A stretch of DNA of 58,051 nucleotides from an uncultured Clostridia bacterium (GTDB lineage: Bacteria; Bacillota; Clostridia; Oscillospirales; Acutalibacteraceae). Each line of letters opens with the position of its first letter. Position 1 is the stretch's first letter. Shown piece after piece: positions 8,644 through 17,078 of the stretch. The stretch covers positions 1-58,051 of the forward strand of contig CANQGK010000017.1 of the NCBI GenBank assembly GCA_947623175.1. The letters are read 5' to 3'. A program made the position numbers and the translations under genes. The notes beneath the pieces were generated by a model. That model worked only from the letters and a program-made list of their open reading frames with translations, was not told the DNA's origin and made no database searches.

Positions 8644-9357
8644 TTACACCCCTCCGAATCTGCGGTTGCGGCGATTGAAATCGTCTATGGCTTCCTCCAA
8701 ATGGCGGGGCTTGAAATCGGGCCAGAGTATATCCGAAAACCAATACTCGGCATAAGCCGACTGCCATATCAGATAATTCGAAAGCCGGTATTCGCCGCTC
8801 GGGCGTATTATAAAATCGGGATCGGGCATACCGGCGGTATAAAGATTATCCGAAACGGTATCCTCGGTAATATCCTCCGGTTTTACGCCGTCTGCGACTA
8901 TTTTTTTGACGGCGCGGGTAATTTCATCCCTGCCGCCGTAATTTACGGCTATGTTAAGCTTTAAGCCTGTGGCGTCCTTTGAGCCCTCCTCGTCCTTTTT
9001 CATAAGCGCCTTTATATCGTCCGCCAAGGGCTCCAAGTTGCCTATAAACTTGACCTTTATATTATCGCTTTTGAAGTTTTCGGCGTCCTTTAAGTAATCC
9101 CTTAAAAGGTTCATGATATTGTCGACCTCTTCCTTCGGCCTTTTCCAATTTTCGGTGGAAAATGCGTAGACGGTCAGATATTCGAGACCTATTTTATTGC
9201 AATATCTCGCTATATCCTTAAAGGTTTTGGCGCCCGCGACATGCCCCGAGCTTCGCGGCAGGGAATGCTTTTTCGCCCACCTGCCGTTGCCGTCCATAAT
9301 TATCGCAATATGGCGCGGAAGTATCCGGTTTTCGCATTTTTTCTTAAAAAGGCTCAT
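8644..9357 (-). CDS. uppS: Isoprenyl transferase (undecaprenyl diphosphate synthase)
   Basis: Cis-prenyltransferase that elongates FPP with IPP to undecaprenyl diphosphate, the lipid carrier for peptidoglycan. The catalytic Asp lies in HIAIIMDGNGRWAKK, and the C-terminal substrate site includes RPSGEYRLSNYLIWQSAYAE. I place the start at ATG 9357 (MSLFKKK) because AAAGGTGATT precedes it. An upstream extension to 9399 would translate through a hairpin and adds FFHPPDF-type residues not typical of the family. About 237 residues result, the usual size. A terminator-like hairpin lies just upstream. Confidence 0.96.
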   Translation of the reverse strand: MSLFKKKCENRILPRHIAIIMDGNGRWAKKHSLPRSSGHVAGAKTFKDIARYCNKIGLEYLTVYAFSTENWKRPKEEVDNIMNLLRDYLKDAENFKSDNIKVKFIGNLEPLADDIKALMKKDEEGSKDATGLKLNIAVNYGGRDEITRAVKKIVADGVKPEDITEDTVSDNLYTAGMPDPDFIIRPSGEYRLSNYLIWQSAYAEYWFSDILWPDFKPRHLEEAIDDFNRRNRRFGGV

Positions 9358-9380
9358 AACAATCACCTTTACGCAAAAAT

Positions 9381-9406
9381 CGGGCGGATGAAAAAACATC
9401 CACCCG
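9381..9406 (-). terminator. Intra-operon terminator-like hairpin before uppS
   Basis: Stem 9381-9390/9397-9406 (GGATG/CATCC core plus a CGGG/CCCG outer part, one mismatch) is followed on the minus strand by ATTTTT, about 25 nt before the uppS ATG. It could partly terminate pyrH-frr transcripts or stabilise their 3' end. No strong second promoter for uppS was seen in 9407-9479. Confidence 0.5.
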
Positions 9407-9479
9407 GTAAAGTTTTTTAAGTTTTTATCCGAGCGAACGAAAATTTTGCCCGGTTCGGTACGGTCATATTCCCGTCGGC

Positions 9480-10034
9480 TTATATTTCCAGGATTTCCTT
9501 TTCCTTTACGCTTGCCAGCTCGTCGATCTCCTTGCAGAACTTGTCGGTAAGATTTTGTATCTTCTTTTCGCCGTTCGCAACGTCGTCTTCGGTGACGGTA
9601 TTGGCTTTTTTAAGCGCTTTAAGCTTTTCTATGGCGTCGCGGCGGTTGTTTCTTACGGCAACCTTGCTCTCCTCCGCCATTTTCTTGACTTCCTTTACTA
9701 TCTCCTTGCGGCGCTCCTCCGTAAGCGGCGGGAAAGCGAGCCTTATAACCCTGCCGTCGTTCTGCGGATTTATGCCTATATCCGAGGTCAATATAGCCTT
9801 TTCTATATCCTTGACCGAGGAGGTATCCCAGGGCTGAATCATAAGCACACGCGGCTCGGGAATGGAAATGGCCGCCATTTGCTGTACGGGGGTGGGGGCG
9901 CCGTAATAATCGACCGTAATGCGGTCGAGCACCGAAGCGTTTGCCCTGCCCGCCCTTATGGATTTAAAGTCACGCTCCAAAGCGGCGATGGTTTTACCCA
10001 TCTTTTCTTCGGTTTTTTTAATAAGCTCGTTCAT
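9480..10034 (-). CDS. frr: Ribosome recycling factor
   Basis: Releases ribosomes from mRNA after termination together with EF-G. From ATG 10034 it has 184 residues, the standard length, beginning MNELIKKTEEKMGK. It contains the conserved FKSIRAGRANASVLDRI and the hinge-domain PLTEERRKEIVKEVKKMAEE. AAAGGAG lies 8 nt upstream; a TTG at 10040 is in frame but closer to the Shine-Dalgarno and less likely. Follows pyrH by 13 nt. Confidence 0.97.
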   Translation of the reverse strand: MNELIKKTEEKMGKTIAALERDFKSIRAGRANASVLDRITVDYYGAPTPVQQMAAISIPEPRVLMIQPWDTSSVKDIEKAILTSDIGINPQNDGRVIRLAFPPLTEERRKEIVKEVKKMAEESKVAVRNNRRDAIEKLKALKKANTVTEDDVANGEKKIQNLTDKFCKEIDELASVKEKEILEI

Positions 10035-10047
10035 AAACAAATCTCCT

Positions 10048-10755
10048 TTACTTAATTATCGTTCCGATTTTCTCGCCGGTCATTGCCGATACGATATTAT
10101 CGGGATTTTCAAGATTAAATACAAGTATTTTGATGCCGTTATCCATACAAAGCGAGGCGGCGGTACTGTCCATAACATGCAGCTCCCTCTGTAAAACCTC
10201 TATATGCGAAAGGGTATCGTATTTTTTTGCGTCGGGGTTAAGCTTCGGATCGCTGTCGTAAACCCCGTCGACGTTTGTGGCTTTAAAAATAATGTCCGCT
10301 CCGATTTCCGCTGCCCGCAGTGCCGCGGCGGTGTCGGTGGAAAAGAAGGGATTTCCCGTGCCGCAGCCGAAGATAACGACTCTCCCCTTTTCGAGATGCC
10401 GTACCGCCTTGTTTCGTATATAGGGCTCCGCGATCTGGCGCATTTCGATCGCGGTCTGAACCCTGGCGGTAACCCCCAACTGCTCGAGCGCGTCCGCCAA
10501 AGCGAGCGCATTTATCGACGTCGCAAGCATACCCATATGGTCTGCGCGGGTACGATCCATTTTGCCGCTCGTACGGCCGCGCCAAAAGTTTCCGCCGCCT
10601 ACGACTATGGCTGTCTGAACCCCCATATCAACGCAGGTCTTAATCCGCCTGCAAATATCAATAACCTTGTCAAAATCAATGCCCGCGCCCTTATCGCCCG
10701 CAAGCACCTCGCCGCTGAGCTTCAGCAGCACTCTTTTATAAACCGGGTCCATCAT
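10048..10755 (-). CDS. pyrH: UMP kinase
   Basis: Phosphorylates UMP to UDP; amino-acid-kinase fold, hexameric in the family. 235 residues beginning [15 protein letters not shown], with GGGNFWRG and [15 protein letters not shown] nucleotide-site segments and the conserved C-terminal MD(N)GI region. First gene of an eight-gene minus-strand operon with its own promoter. Two adjacent ATG codons (10755, 10752) are both plausible after CGGAG. Confidence 0.97.
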   Translation of the reverse strand: MMDPVYKRVLLKLSGEVLAGDKGAGIDFDKVIDICRRIKTCVDMGVQTAIVVGGGNFWRGRTSGKMDRTRADHMGMLATSINALALADALEQLGVTARVQTAIEMRQIAEPYIRNKAVRHLEKGRVVIFGCGTGNPFFSTDTAAALRAAEIGADIIFKATNVDGVYDSDPKLNPDAKKYDTLSHIEVLQRELHVMDSTAASLCMDNGIKILVFNLENPDNIVSAMTGEKIGTIIK

Positions 10756-10783
10756 ATCAACTCCGCGTAATATTATATTATTT

Positions 10784-10812
10784 ATTTTAACTTATAAAAC
10801 CGATAAAGTCAA
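10784..10812 (-). promoter_or_regulatory. Sigma-A promoter of the pyrH-polC operon
   Basis: Minus strand: TTGACT (10812-10807), 17-nt spacer, TAAAAT (10789-10784), about 30 nt before the pyrH ATG. Confidence 0.75.
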
Positions 10813-10831
10813 TTGTTAAAAAAGAAAAAGA

Positions 10832-10856
10832 TACCGCGGCTTTTTTTGCCGCGGTA
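10832..10856 (-). terminator. Terminator of acpP
   Basis: Perfect 9-bp stem TACCGCGGC/GCCGCGGTA with a 7-nt loop, 5 nt past the acpP stop. It is followed on the minus strand by TCTTTTTCTTTTTT. It separates acpP from the pyrH promoter. Confidence 0.85.
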
Positions 10857-10861
10857 AAAAA

Positions 10862-11089
10862 TCAGGTATTATTTTGTATATACTCCGTAAGATCCCCGAT
10901 CGTTTTTATGTTTTCGATTTCCTCGTCGGGAATTTCTATTTGAAATTCATCCTCGATTTCCGTAAGCAGCTCGACAACGTCAAGACTGTCGGCTCCCAGG
11001 TCCACGGCGATGTTCGTCTCCATAGACAAATCGTTCGGATCCATATCAAATTGATTGGCTAAAAGCTCTTTTACTTTTTCGAATACCAT
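10862..11089 (-). CDS. acpP: Acyl carrier protein
   Basis: Small acidic carrier of growing fatty acyl chains. 75 residues from ATG 11089, which has AGGAGG 6 nt upstream; a longer frame to 11110 is not supported. The phosphopantetheine attachment serine is in GADSLDVVELL. Helix II and the EIPDEE segment are typical. Monocistronic, with its own promoter and terminator. Confidence 0.97.
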   Translation of the reverse strand: MVFEKVKELLANQFDMDPNDLSMETNIAVDLGADSLDVVELLTEIEDEFQIEIPDEEIENIKTIGDLTEYIQNNT

Positions 11090-11147
11090 AATGTTCCTCC
11101 TGTAATACACTTAAAAATGTTTTTGCAAAATCGCTTGTCATATTAAG

Positions 11148-11176
11148 ATGATATTGTCAAAAAAGGGATTTGTCAA
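11148..11176 (-). promoter_or_regulatory. Sigma-A promoter of acpP
   Basis: Minus strand: TTGACA (11176-11171), 17-nt spacer, TATCAT (11153-11148). A second TTGACA lies inside the spacer but lacks a good -10. Confidence 0.65.
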
Positions 11177-11224
11177 TAGATTTTTTCAAATTTTTTAAAA
11201 ATATACCTTTAAAAATAAAAAATG

Positions 11225-11253
11225 TTGCAAAATCACACGGGTTATTTTATAAT
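11225..11253 (+). promoter_or_regulatory. Sigma-A promoter of proS
   Basis: TTGCAA, 17-nt spacer, perfect TATAAT, about 68 nt before the proS ATG. Confidence 0.7.
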
Positions 11254-11285
11254 ATATTATTATCGAAAAAAAGATTTGTTATAAG

Positions 11286-11320
11286 AAAGGTGGTAGATAC
11301 GGTTTTCCGTATCCTGTGCT
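11286..11320 (+). promoter_or_regulatory. Hairpin-bridged ribosome binding site of proS
   Basis: The only good Shine-Dalgarno, AAAGGTGG (11286-11293), ends 27 nt before ATG 11321, too far for normal initiation. Between them sits a perfect stem-loop, GATACGG-TTTT-CCGTATC (11296-11313). Folded, the effective spacing drops to about 9 nt. An in-frame TAG at 11294-11296 rules out a start upstream of the hairpin, and no canonical in-frame start lies between them. Confidence 0.6.
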
Positions 11321-12754
11321 ATGGCTAAAGAAAAGCTCGTAAAATCCATAACCTCCATGGAGGAGGATTTTGCCAAATGGTATACCGACGTCTGCGTTAA
11401 AGCGGAGCTTATCGATTACGCTTCGGTCAAGGGGTGCATGATAATCCGCCCTTACGGTTACGCCATATGGGAAAACATACAGCGCATTATGGATAATCTT
11501 TTTAAAGAGACGGGGCATGAAAACGTTTATATGCCCCTCTTTATTCCCGAAAGCCTGCTTCAAAAGGAAAAGGATCACGTTGAGGGCTTCGCGCCCGAGG
11601 TTGCCTGGGTAACCCACGGCGGCGAGGAGGAGCTGGAGGAGCGCATGTGCGTACGCCCCACCTCCGAAACCCTTTTCTGCGATCATTTCAAAAATATCGT
11701 TCATTCCTACCGCGACCTGCCCAAGCTTTACAATCAGTGGTGCAACGTCGTCCGCTGGGAAAAAACCACCCGCCCGTTCCTGCGTTCGCGCGAATTTTTA
11801 TGGCAGGAGGGGCATACCCTGCACGCCACCGCCGAGGAGGCAAAGGCGGAAACCGTTCAAATGCTCAACGTTTACGCCGAATTTGCCGAAAAATATCTCG
11901 CTATTCCGGTGGTAAAGGGCATTAAAACCGAGAAGGAGCGCTTTGCCGGCGCGGAGGCCACCTACACCATTGAGGCGCTTATGCACGACGGCAAGGCTTT
12001 GCAGAGCGGAACCTCCCATTATTTCGGCGACGGCTTCGCAAAGGCGTTTGATATCGAGTATACCGATAAAAACAACAATCAGGTAAATCCCTTCCAGACC
12101 TCCTGGGGTTCGACCACGAGGCTTATCGGCGCCGTAATTATGACTCACGGCGACGACAGCGGCTTAGTGCTTCCCCCGGCGGTAGCCCCCGTACAAACGG
12201 TAATTATCCCCATAGCCGCCCACAAAGAGGGCGTCCTCGAAAAGGCAAACGAGGTATATGACAGGGTAAAGCGGATTTGCCGCGCCAAAATCGACGACGG
12301 CGACCAATCCCCCGGCTGGAAATTTGCCGAGTACGAGATGAAGGGCGTGCCGCTGAGGCTGGAGATAGGGCCTAAGGATATTGAAAACAACTCCTGCGTC
12401 ATAGTCCGCAGAGACAACGGTGAAAAAGCCGTCGTATCATTAGACTGCCTCGAGACCGAAATCCCCGAGCTTTTAAACGCGGTGCACGACGGACTTTACA
12501 ACAGAGCGCTCGAGCGCAGAAACACTATGACCTACGACGCGCATGACCTTGACGAATTAAAGGAAATCGCCGATAACAAGCCCGGCTTCATAAGAGCCAT
12601 GTGGTGCGGCGAGCGGGAATGCGAGGATGCGCTTAAGGAGATCGCGGGCGTTACGTCGCGCTGTATTCCCTTTGAGCAGGAGGAAATTTCCGATAAATGC
12701 GTCTGCTGCGGCAAAAAAGCAAAGCATATGCTTTATTGGGGCAAGGCCTATTAA
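11321..12754 (+). CDS. proS: Prolyl-tRNA synthetase, short archaeal/eukaryotic-like type
   Basis: Charges tRNA-Pro with proline. 477 residues, the type without the editing insertion. It starts [20 protein letters not shown] as in relatives. Class II motif 2 is seen around [20 protein letters not shown], motif 3 around [16 protein letters not shown]. The anticodon domain and a C-terminal zinc-like [18 protein letters not shown] tail follow. The unusual ribosome site is described separately. Confidence 0.97.
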   Translation: MAKEKLVKSITSMEEDFAKWYTDVCVKAELIDYASVKGCMIIRPYGYAIWENIQRIMDNLFKETGHENVYMPLFIPESLLQKEKDHVEGFAPEVAWVTHGGEEELEERMCVRPTSETLFCDHFKNIVHSYRDLPKLYNQWCNVVRWEKTTRPFLRSREFLWQEGHTLHATAEEAKAETVQMLNVYAEFAEKYLAIPVVKGIKTEKERFAGAEATYTIEALMHDGKALQSGTSHYFGDGFAKAFDIEYTDKNNNQVNPFQTSWGSTTRLIGAVIMTHGDDSGLVLPPAVAPVQTVIIPIAAHKEGVLEKANEVYDRVKRICRAKIDDGDQSPGWKFAEYEMKGVPLRLEIGPKDIENNSCVIVRRDNGEKAVVSLDCLETEIPELLNAVHDGLYNRALERRNTMTYDAHDLDELKEIADNKPGFIRAMWCGERECEDALKEIAGVTSRCIPFEQEEISDKCVCCGKKAKHMLYWGKAY

Positions 12755-12800
12755 AAAAATTCAAAAATTCAAGAGGAATAAAAAGATTTGAGGAAATAAT

Positions 12801-13718
12801 ATGGATTACTGCATAAATCCATCCATGCTCACCTCGGTATTTACCCTGCCCTCCGCCGTAGTCGACCGTTATCTTAAATTGGCAAAGGCGGAGCATATAA
12901 AGGTATTGCTTTACATATTCAAAAAAATGTCGGCGAATTTGCCGCTTGACGAAATAGCCGCCGAAACCGACCTTTCCGAATACGACGTTAAGGAAGCCCT
13001 GCTTTATTGGGCGGACTGTGAGATACTCCTGCCGAGCGGCGAGCTTGCAAAGCCGACAAAAAAGACATCCGAGCCTAAACCGAAGGCGGTGGCAAAGGCG
13101 GAAAAGCCCTCGCGAAACGACGTTGCAAAACGCGGCGGCGAGGACGAAAAAATCCGCTATCTCTTGCAAGAGACGCAGCTAAAATTGGGCAGAAACCTTA
13201 AAAGCAACGAAGCGAGCACCTTGGTTTGGCTTTACGACGACGAGGGGCTCGACGTTTCGCTGATACTTCTTATAGTTCAATACGCCGCCGCTCATAACAA
13301 GGCGAATATGCGGTTTATCGAGTCCACCGCGGTGGATTGGGTAAACAGAGGAATTGATTCCATAACCGCCGCCGACGAGGCGCTGCGCAGACTTGCAAGT
13401 GAAGACAAGGCGTGGAACATCGTATGCTCGGTATTCGGAATAGAAAAACGGAAGCCCAGCAAATACGAGGCGGAGCTTGCCTATAAGTGGATAAACGAAT
13501 GGAAGCTCTCGCCGGAGCTTTTAACCGAGGCTTACGAGCAATGCGTAAATACGAAATCTAAATTTTACTTTAAATATACCGCCAAAATATTGGAAAGCTG
13601 GCACGAAAAGGGCTATAAAACGGCGGAAGATACCAAAAATCACAAAAGCGCCGAAAAAGCGGAGTTTGCCGCATACGATTTGGATTTGTACGAGCAAATG
13701 CTTAATTCAAAGGATTAG
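12801..13718 (+). CDS. DnaD-domain primosome protein
   Basis: Likely replication-initiation/restart protein that helps load the replicative helicase with the DnaI-like protein encoded next. 305 residues. It has an N-terminal winged-helix-like region (about 10-90), a lysine/proline-rich linker, then two tandem DnaD C-terminal (DDBH2) domains. The first contains RFIESTAVDWVNRGI; the second carries the YxxxIxxxW motif as YTAKILESW. ATG follows GAGGAAATAAT. It overlaps or abuts the next gene. Confidence 0.88.
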   Translation: MDYCINPSMLTSVFTLPSAVVDRYLKLAKAEHIKVLLYIFKKMSANLPLDEIAAETDLSEYDVKEALLYWADCEILLPSGELAKPTKKTSEPKPKAVAKAEKPSRNDVAKRGGEDEKIRYLLQETQLKLGRNLKSNEASTLVWLYDDEGLDVSLILLIVQYAAAHNKANMRFIESTAVDWVNRGIDSITAADEALRRLASEDKAWNIVCSVFGIEKRKPSKYEAELAYKWINEWKLSPELLTEAYEQCVNTKSKFYFKYTAKILESWHEKGYKTAEDTKNHKSAEKAEFAAYDLDLYEQMLNSKD

Positions 13719-13726
13719 TGAGATTT

Positions 13727-14695
13727 ATGATTACAAAAGAGGCAGCTTACAAAAAAGCTTTCGAAAATATAAATCAAAGCTTAAAGGAAAAACAGGCGAA
13801 GCGCGAAATTATGCTTAACGCCGCTTACAAAAGCAACGCGCGGCTTTCCGAGATCGACCGCGAGCTTGCGGTTATAGGCGCGAAGCTTGCCGTGGACGCC
13901 TTAGCTTACGGCGCCGACACGGTGGAAAAGGCGCGCGATAAAAGCGAAGCGCTGGCGGCGGAAAAAAAGCTGCTCCTTAAAAAAGCGCAGGTGCCCGAAA
14001 TCACCTACAACTGCGATATATGCAAGGATTCGGGGCGCGTTTCGGGGAAAATATGCGAATGCGTAAAGCGCGAGGCGGCGGCGGTGATAGCCGAAGCGCT
14101 TTCGCGCGAAATGCCGCTTGAAAGCTGTCGGTTCGATAATTTTGATTTAAGCTATTATCCCGACGCAACCGACGAAAAAAACCAAAATCCGCGCCGCAGA
14201 ATGACCTCGATTTTAAATCTTTGCCGCGATTACGTGTCGACCTTCAACCCGCAAACTTCAAAAAATCTGCTCTTTACGGGCGATTCGGGGCTGGGTAAAA
14301 CCCATCTTACCTTAAGCATAGTTTCGGGCGTTATAGAAAAGGGCTACCTTCCCATTTACGGCTCCGCAGAGAATTTGTTTTCGGCGGTGGAAGCCGAAAG
14401 ATTTTCGGGCGAAGGCAGGGGCAATTACGACGCGCTTTTAAACTGTGATTTGCTGGTTATCGACGATTTGGGCGCGGAGCACGCCACCGCCTTTACAAAA
14501 TCGGTGCTTTATAATTTTATAAACACCCGAATCCTCACCGGCAAGCCCACCGTCATCAACACAAATCTTACAATGAAACAGCTCGAAGAGCGCTACACGC
14601 CGAGAGTATCCTCGCGCCTTATAGGCAATTACGAGGGGCATCGGTTTATCGGCAGAGACATCCGTCAGCAGAAAAGCCTCGAATGCTCGGGCTGA
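13727..14695 (+). CDS. dnaI: DnaC/DnaI-like helicase loader ATPase
   Basis: AAA+ ATPase expected to load the DnaB/DnaC-family helicase. About 322 residues. An N-terminal coiled region is followed by a zinc-binding YNCDICKDSGRVSGKICEC cysteine cluster, Walker A GDSGLGKTHL, Walker B LLVIDDLGAE and the sensor segment PTVINTNLTMKQLEERY. A GTG at 13718 overlaps the DnaD stop; ATG 13727 gives better spacing from AAAGGA. Partner of the upstream DnaD protein. Confidence 0.92.
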   Translation: MITKEAAYKKAFENINQSLKEKQAKREIMLNAAYKSNARLSEIDRELAVIGAKLAVDALAYGADTVEKARDKSEALAAEKKLLLKKAQVPEITYNCDICKDSGRVSGKICECVKREAAAVIAEALSREMPLESCRFDNFDLSYYPDATDEKNQNPRRRMTSILNLCRDYVSTFNPQTSKNLLFTGDSGLGKTHLTLSIVSGVIEKGYLPIYGSAENLFSAVEAERFSGEGRGNYDALLNCDLLVIDDLGAEHATAFTKSVLYNFINTRILTGKPTVINTNLTMKQLEERYTPRVSSRLIGNYEGHRFIGRDIRQQKSLECSG

Positions 14696-14762
14696 GCCTT
14701 AGCGGCGTAAGGTTTATATTTTTTTAAAAGTTAGTTATACGTCTTTTAAAAGAGGGATTTTT

Positions 14763-16631
14763 TTGGGATTAAAAAAATACGACGCCGGCTGTTATGAGGT
14801 CGCGGTTATCGGCGCGGGGCATGCCGGCATAGAAGCCGCCCTTGCAAGCGCGAGGCTCGGCTGTAAAACCGTTATGTTTACATTGAGCCTTGATTGGATA
14901 GGCAATATGCCCTGCAATCCGTCGATAGGCGGCACGGCAAAGGGGCACCTCGTGCGCGAGCTCGACGCCCTGGGCGGCGAAATGGGCAAAGCGGCGGATA
15001 AACACACCCTGCAAAGCCGTATGCTCAATCTCGGCAAGGGCCCCGCGGTACATTCCCTGCGCGCGCAAATAGACCGCCGCGCCTACAGCGGATACATGAA
15101 GCACACGGTAGAACTGCAAAGCGGACTTGACGTCAAGCAATGCGAGATAATCGATATTTACAAAGAAAACGACCTTTGGCACTGCGTTTCCGCCCTGGGG
15201 GCGGATTTTTCCGCAAAGGCGGTAATTCTCGCCACCGGCACTTTTTTGGGCGGCAGAATTTACGTCGGCGAAGTCAATTACGCCGGCGGCCCCGACGGCA
15301 GCTTTCCCGCAACCAGGCTTGCCGACTCGATAAAAAAATTGGGAATACCGTTAAGACGCTTTAAGACCGGCACCCCCGCGCGGGTGGCAAGAGACAGTAT
15401 CGATTTTACGAATTTAGAGGTTCAGCCCGGCGACGAAAAGCCCGTACCCTTCAGCTTTTCCTCCGAAAAGCCTCCCGAGAACAAGGTAGTGTGCCATATA
15501 GCCTACACCAACGACGAAACAAAGCGGGTAATACTCGAAAATATAGACCGCTCCCCCCTCTACGCCGGTGAAATAGAGGGCGCAGGGCCTCGCTACTGCC
15601 CGAGTATCGAGGATAAAATCGTACGCTTTTCTGATAAACCCCGCCATCAGTTTTTTATCGAGCCCTGCGGCGAAAACACCGAAGAAATGTATTTACAGGG
15701 GCTCTCCTCCTCCTTACCCGAGGAAGTGCAAATAAAGCTTTACAAAACCATAGACTGCCTTAAAAACGTTAAAATCATGCGCAACGCTTACGCTATAGAA
15801 TACGACTGCGTAGATCCTCTCGCTCTGAAAGCCACGCTCGAGATGAAGAACTTACCGGGACTTTACGGCGCGGGGCAGTTTAACGGCTCCTCCGGTTACG
15901 AGGAAGCCGCCGCGCAGGGGCTTGTCGCGGGCATAAACGCGGCGCTTAAAATCAAAGGCAGGCAGCCGCTCGTGCTCTCCCGCGCGTCGTCCTACATAGG
16001 CACCCTTATAGACGACCTTGTGACAAAGGGCTGCACCGATCCTTACCGCATGATGACTTCGAGAAGCGAGTACCGACTGCTTTTAAGGCAGGACAACGCC
16101 GACGAGCGGCTTATGCCGACAGGGTATGAAATCGGACTCGTAAGCGACGAGACCTACGCGAAATTTTTAAAGCTCAAAGCCCTTAAGGAAGCCGAAATAG
16201 CAAGGGTAAACTCGGTATTTTTAGCGCCGAGCGAGGAATTAAACGCTCTGCTCAGAGAAAAGGGTACCGCCGAAATGACCACGGGTATGCGCCTTTCCGA
16301 CCTTATTAAACGCCCTCAGCTCGGGTATGAAGCGTTGGCGCCCTTTGACAAGGAGCGCACCGAGCTTCCCGAAAGCGTCAGGGAAAAGGTAGAGGTGGAA
16401 ATACGCTACGAGGGATATATCGCCCGCCAGCAGGCGCAGGTCAACGAAATGCTGAGACTCGAAAGCCGAATTATCCCCTCCGATATCGATTACGGCGCTA
16501 TAAAAGGCCTTCGCCTCGAGGCGGCGGAAAAGCTCAATAAAATCCGCCCCGCAAATATCGCCCAAGCCTCCCGTATCTCCGGCGTCAGCCCCGCAGACAT
16601 CTCGGTCCTGCTTATTTACCTGTCAAAATAA
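14763..16631 (+). CDS. mnmG: tRNA uridine-5-carboxymethylaminomethyl modification enzyme MnmG
   Basis: FAD-dependent enzyme that with MnmE builds cmnm5U at the wobble position of several tRNAs. 622 residues, full length. The Rossmann motif VIGAGHAGIEAALASARLGC, the PCNPSIGGTAKGHLVRE block and GTFLGGRIYVGEVNYAGG are all present, as is the C-terminal helical domain that binds MnmE. The start is TTG 14763 after AGAGGG; no other in-frame start precedes the FAD motif. mnmE is not adjacent here. Confidence 0.97.
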   Translation: MGLKKYDAGCYEVAVIGAGHAGIEAALASARLGCKTVMFTLSLDWIGNMPCNPSIGGTAKGHLVRELDALGGEMGKAADKHTLQSRMLNLGKGPAVHSLRAQIDRRAYSGYMKHTVELQSGLDVKQCEIIDIYKENDLWHCVSALGADFSAKAVILATGTFLGGRIYVGEVNYAGGPDGSFPATRLADSIKKLGIPLRRFKTGTPARVARDSIDFTNLEVQPGDEKPVPFSFSSEKPPENKVVCHIAYTNDETKRVILENIDRSPLYAGEIEGAGPRYCPSIEDKIVRFSDKPRHQFFIEPCGENTEEMYLQGLSSSLPEEVQIKLYKTIDCLKNVKIMRNAYAIEYDCVDPLALKATLEMKNLPGLYGAGQFNGSSGYEEAAAQGLVAGINAALKIKGRQPLVLSRASSYIGTLIDDLVTKGCTDPYRMMTSRSEYRLLLRQDNADERLMPTGYEIGLVSDETYAKFLKLKALKEAEIARVNSVFLAPSEELNALLREKGTAEMTTGMRLSDLIKRPQLGYEALAPFDKERTELPESVREKVEVEIRYEGYIARQQAQVNEMLRLESRIIPSDIDYGAIKGLRLEAAEKLNKIRPANIAQASRISGVSPADISVLLIYLSK

Positions 16632-16681
16632 TAGTCAATGCAATCAGATTACAATGCATTGTAATCTGATTGCATTGACTA
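16632..16681. repeat. Perfect 50-bp palindrome directly after mnmG
   Basis: Bases 16632-16656 are the exact reverse complement of 16657-16681. It begins right after the mnmG TAA. It has no T-tract, so it is not a standard terminator. The 22-bp segment starting CAATGCAATCAGATTACAAT recurs at 33364-33385. It may be a miniature mobile palindrome or a very stable mRNA 3' end. Confidence 0.9.
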
Positions 16682-16697
16682 ACCGAAAGCTTTAAAG

Positions 16698-16740
16698 GCT
16701 GTGTCAAAATTTCTGTTTTGCCGCAGCTTTTTGTCTTATG
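16698..16740 (+). terminator. Weak terminator candidate after mnmG
   Basis: GCTGTG pairs with CGCAGC across about 19 nt and is followed by TTTTTGTCTT. The rest of the 16682-17015 intergenic region is AT-rich and holds the direct repeats listed separately; no gene was seen. Confidence 0.35.
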
Positions 16741-16959
16741 CATTTCTTTTTTCGCTTTAAAACTTCAAACAAATGGTATTGTGATTATATTTTTATGCTA
16801 TTGTGATATAATTTTTAAAATCAGCCGATAAATCGCGGTTTTTTCAAAAAATAAACAACTGTTATATTGACTTTTTGTAAAAAAGATGTTAAAATGTGAC
16901 CGGTCGATTTCGGAAGCGGCTGCAATTTGATGAAAAATATTAAAAACGGGCTTTATATA

Positions 16960-16988
16960 AAATATACTTCTTTATATATTAAATATAC
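16960..16988 (+). repeat. Direct repeats upstream of the mannosidase promoter
   Basis: AAATATAC(T/C)TCTTT occurs at 16960 and again at 16981, 21 bp apart (two helical turns), about 30 bp upstream of the -35 box. This could be an activator site; no regulator gene is adjacent. Confidence 0.4.
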
Positions 16989-17015
16989 CTCTTTTTTATA
17001 TCGCTTATAAAATAC

Positions 17016-17044
17016 TTGACAAAAAGTATACGTTAATGTAGAAT
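17016..17044 (+). promoter_or_regulatory. Sigma-A promoter of the GH38 gene
   Basis: TTGACA, 17-nt spacer, TAGAAT, 34 bp before ATG 17079. Confidence 0.75.
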
Positions 17045-17078
17045 AATTTTAACATTTCCGGGAAATGGGTGATTACAT

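Noticed and set aside
9357-9399. Upstream start extending UppS by 14 residues
   Set aside because: It would translate the terminator-like hairpin and lacks a ribosome site; ATG 9357 has a good one.
9407-9479. SOS box formed by CGAAC and GTTCG near frr
   Set aside because: The half-sites are much farther apart than the four-base spacing LexA needs.
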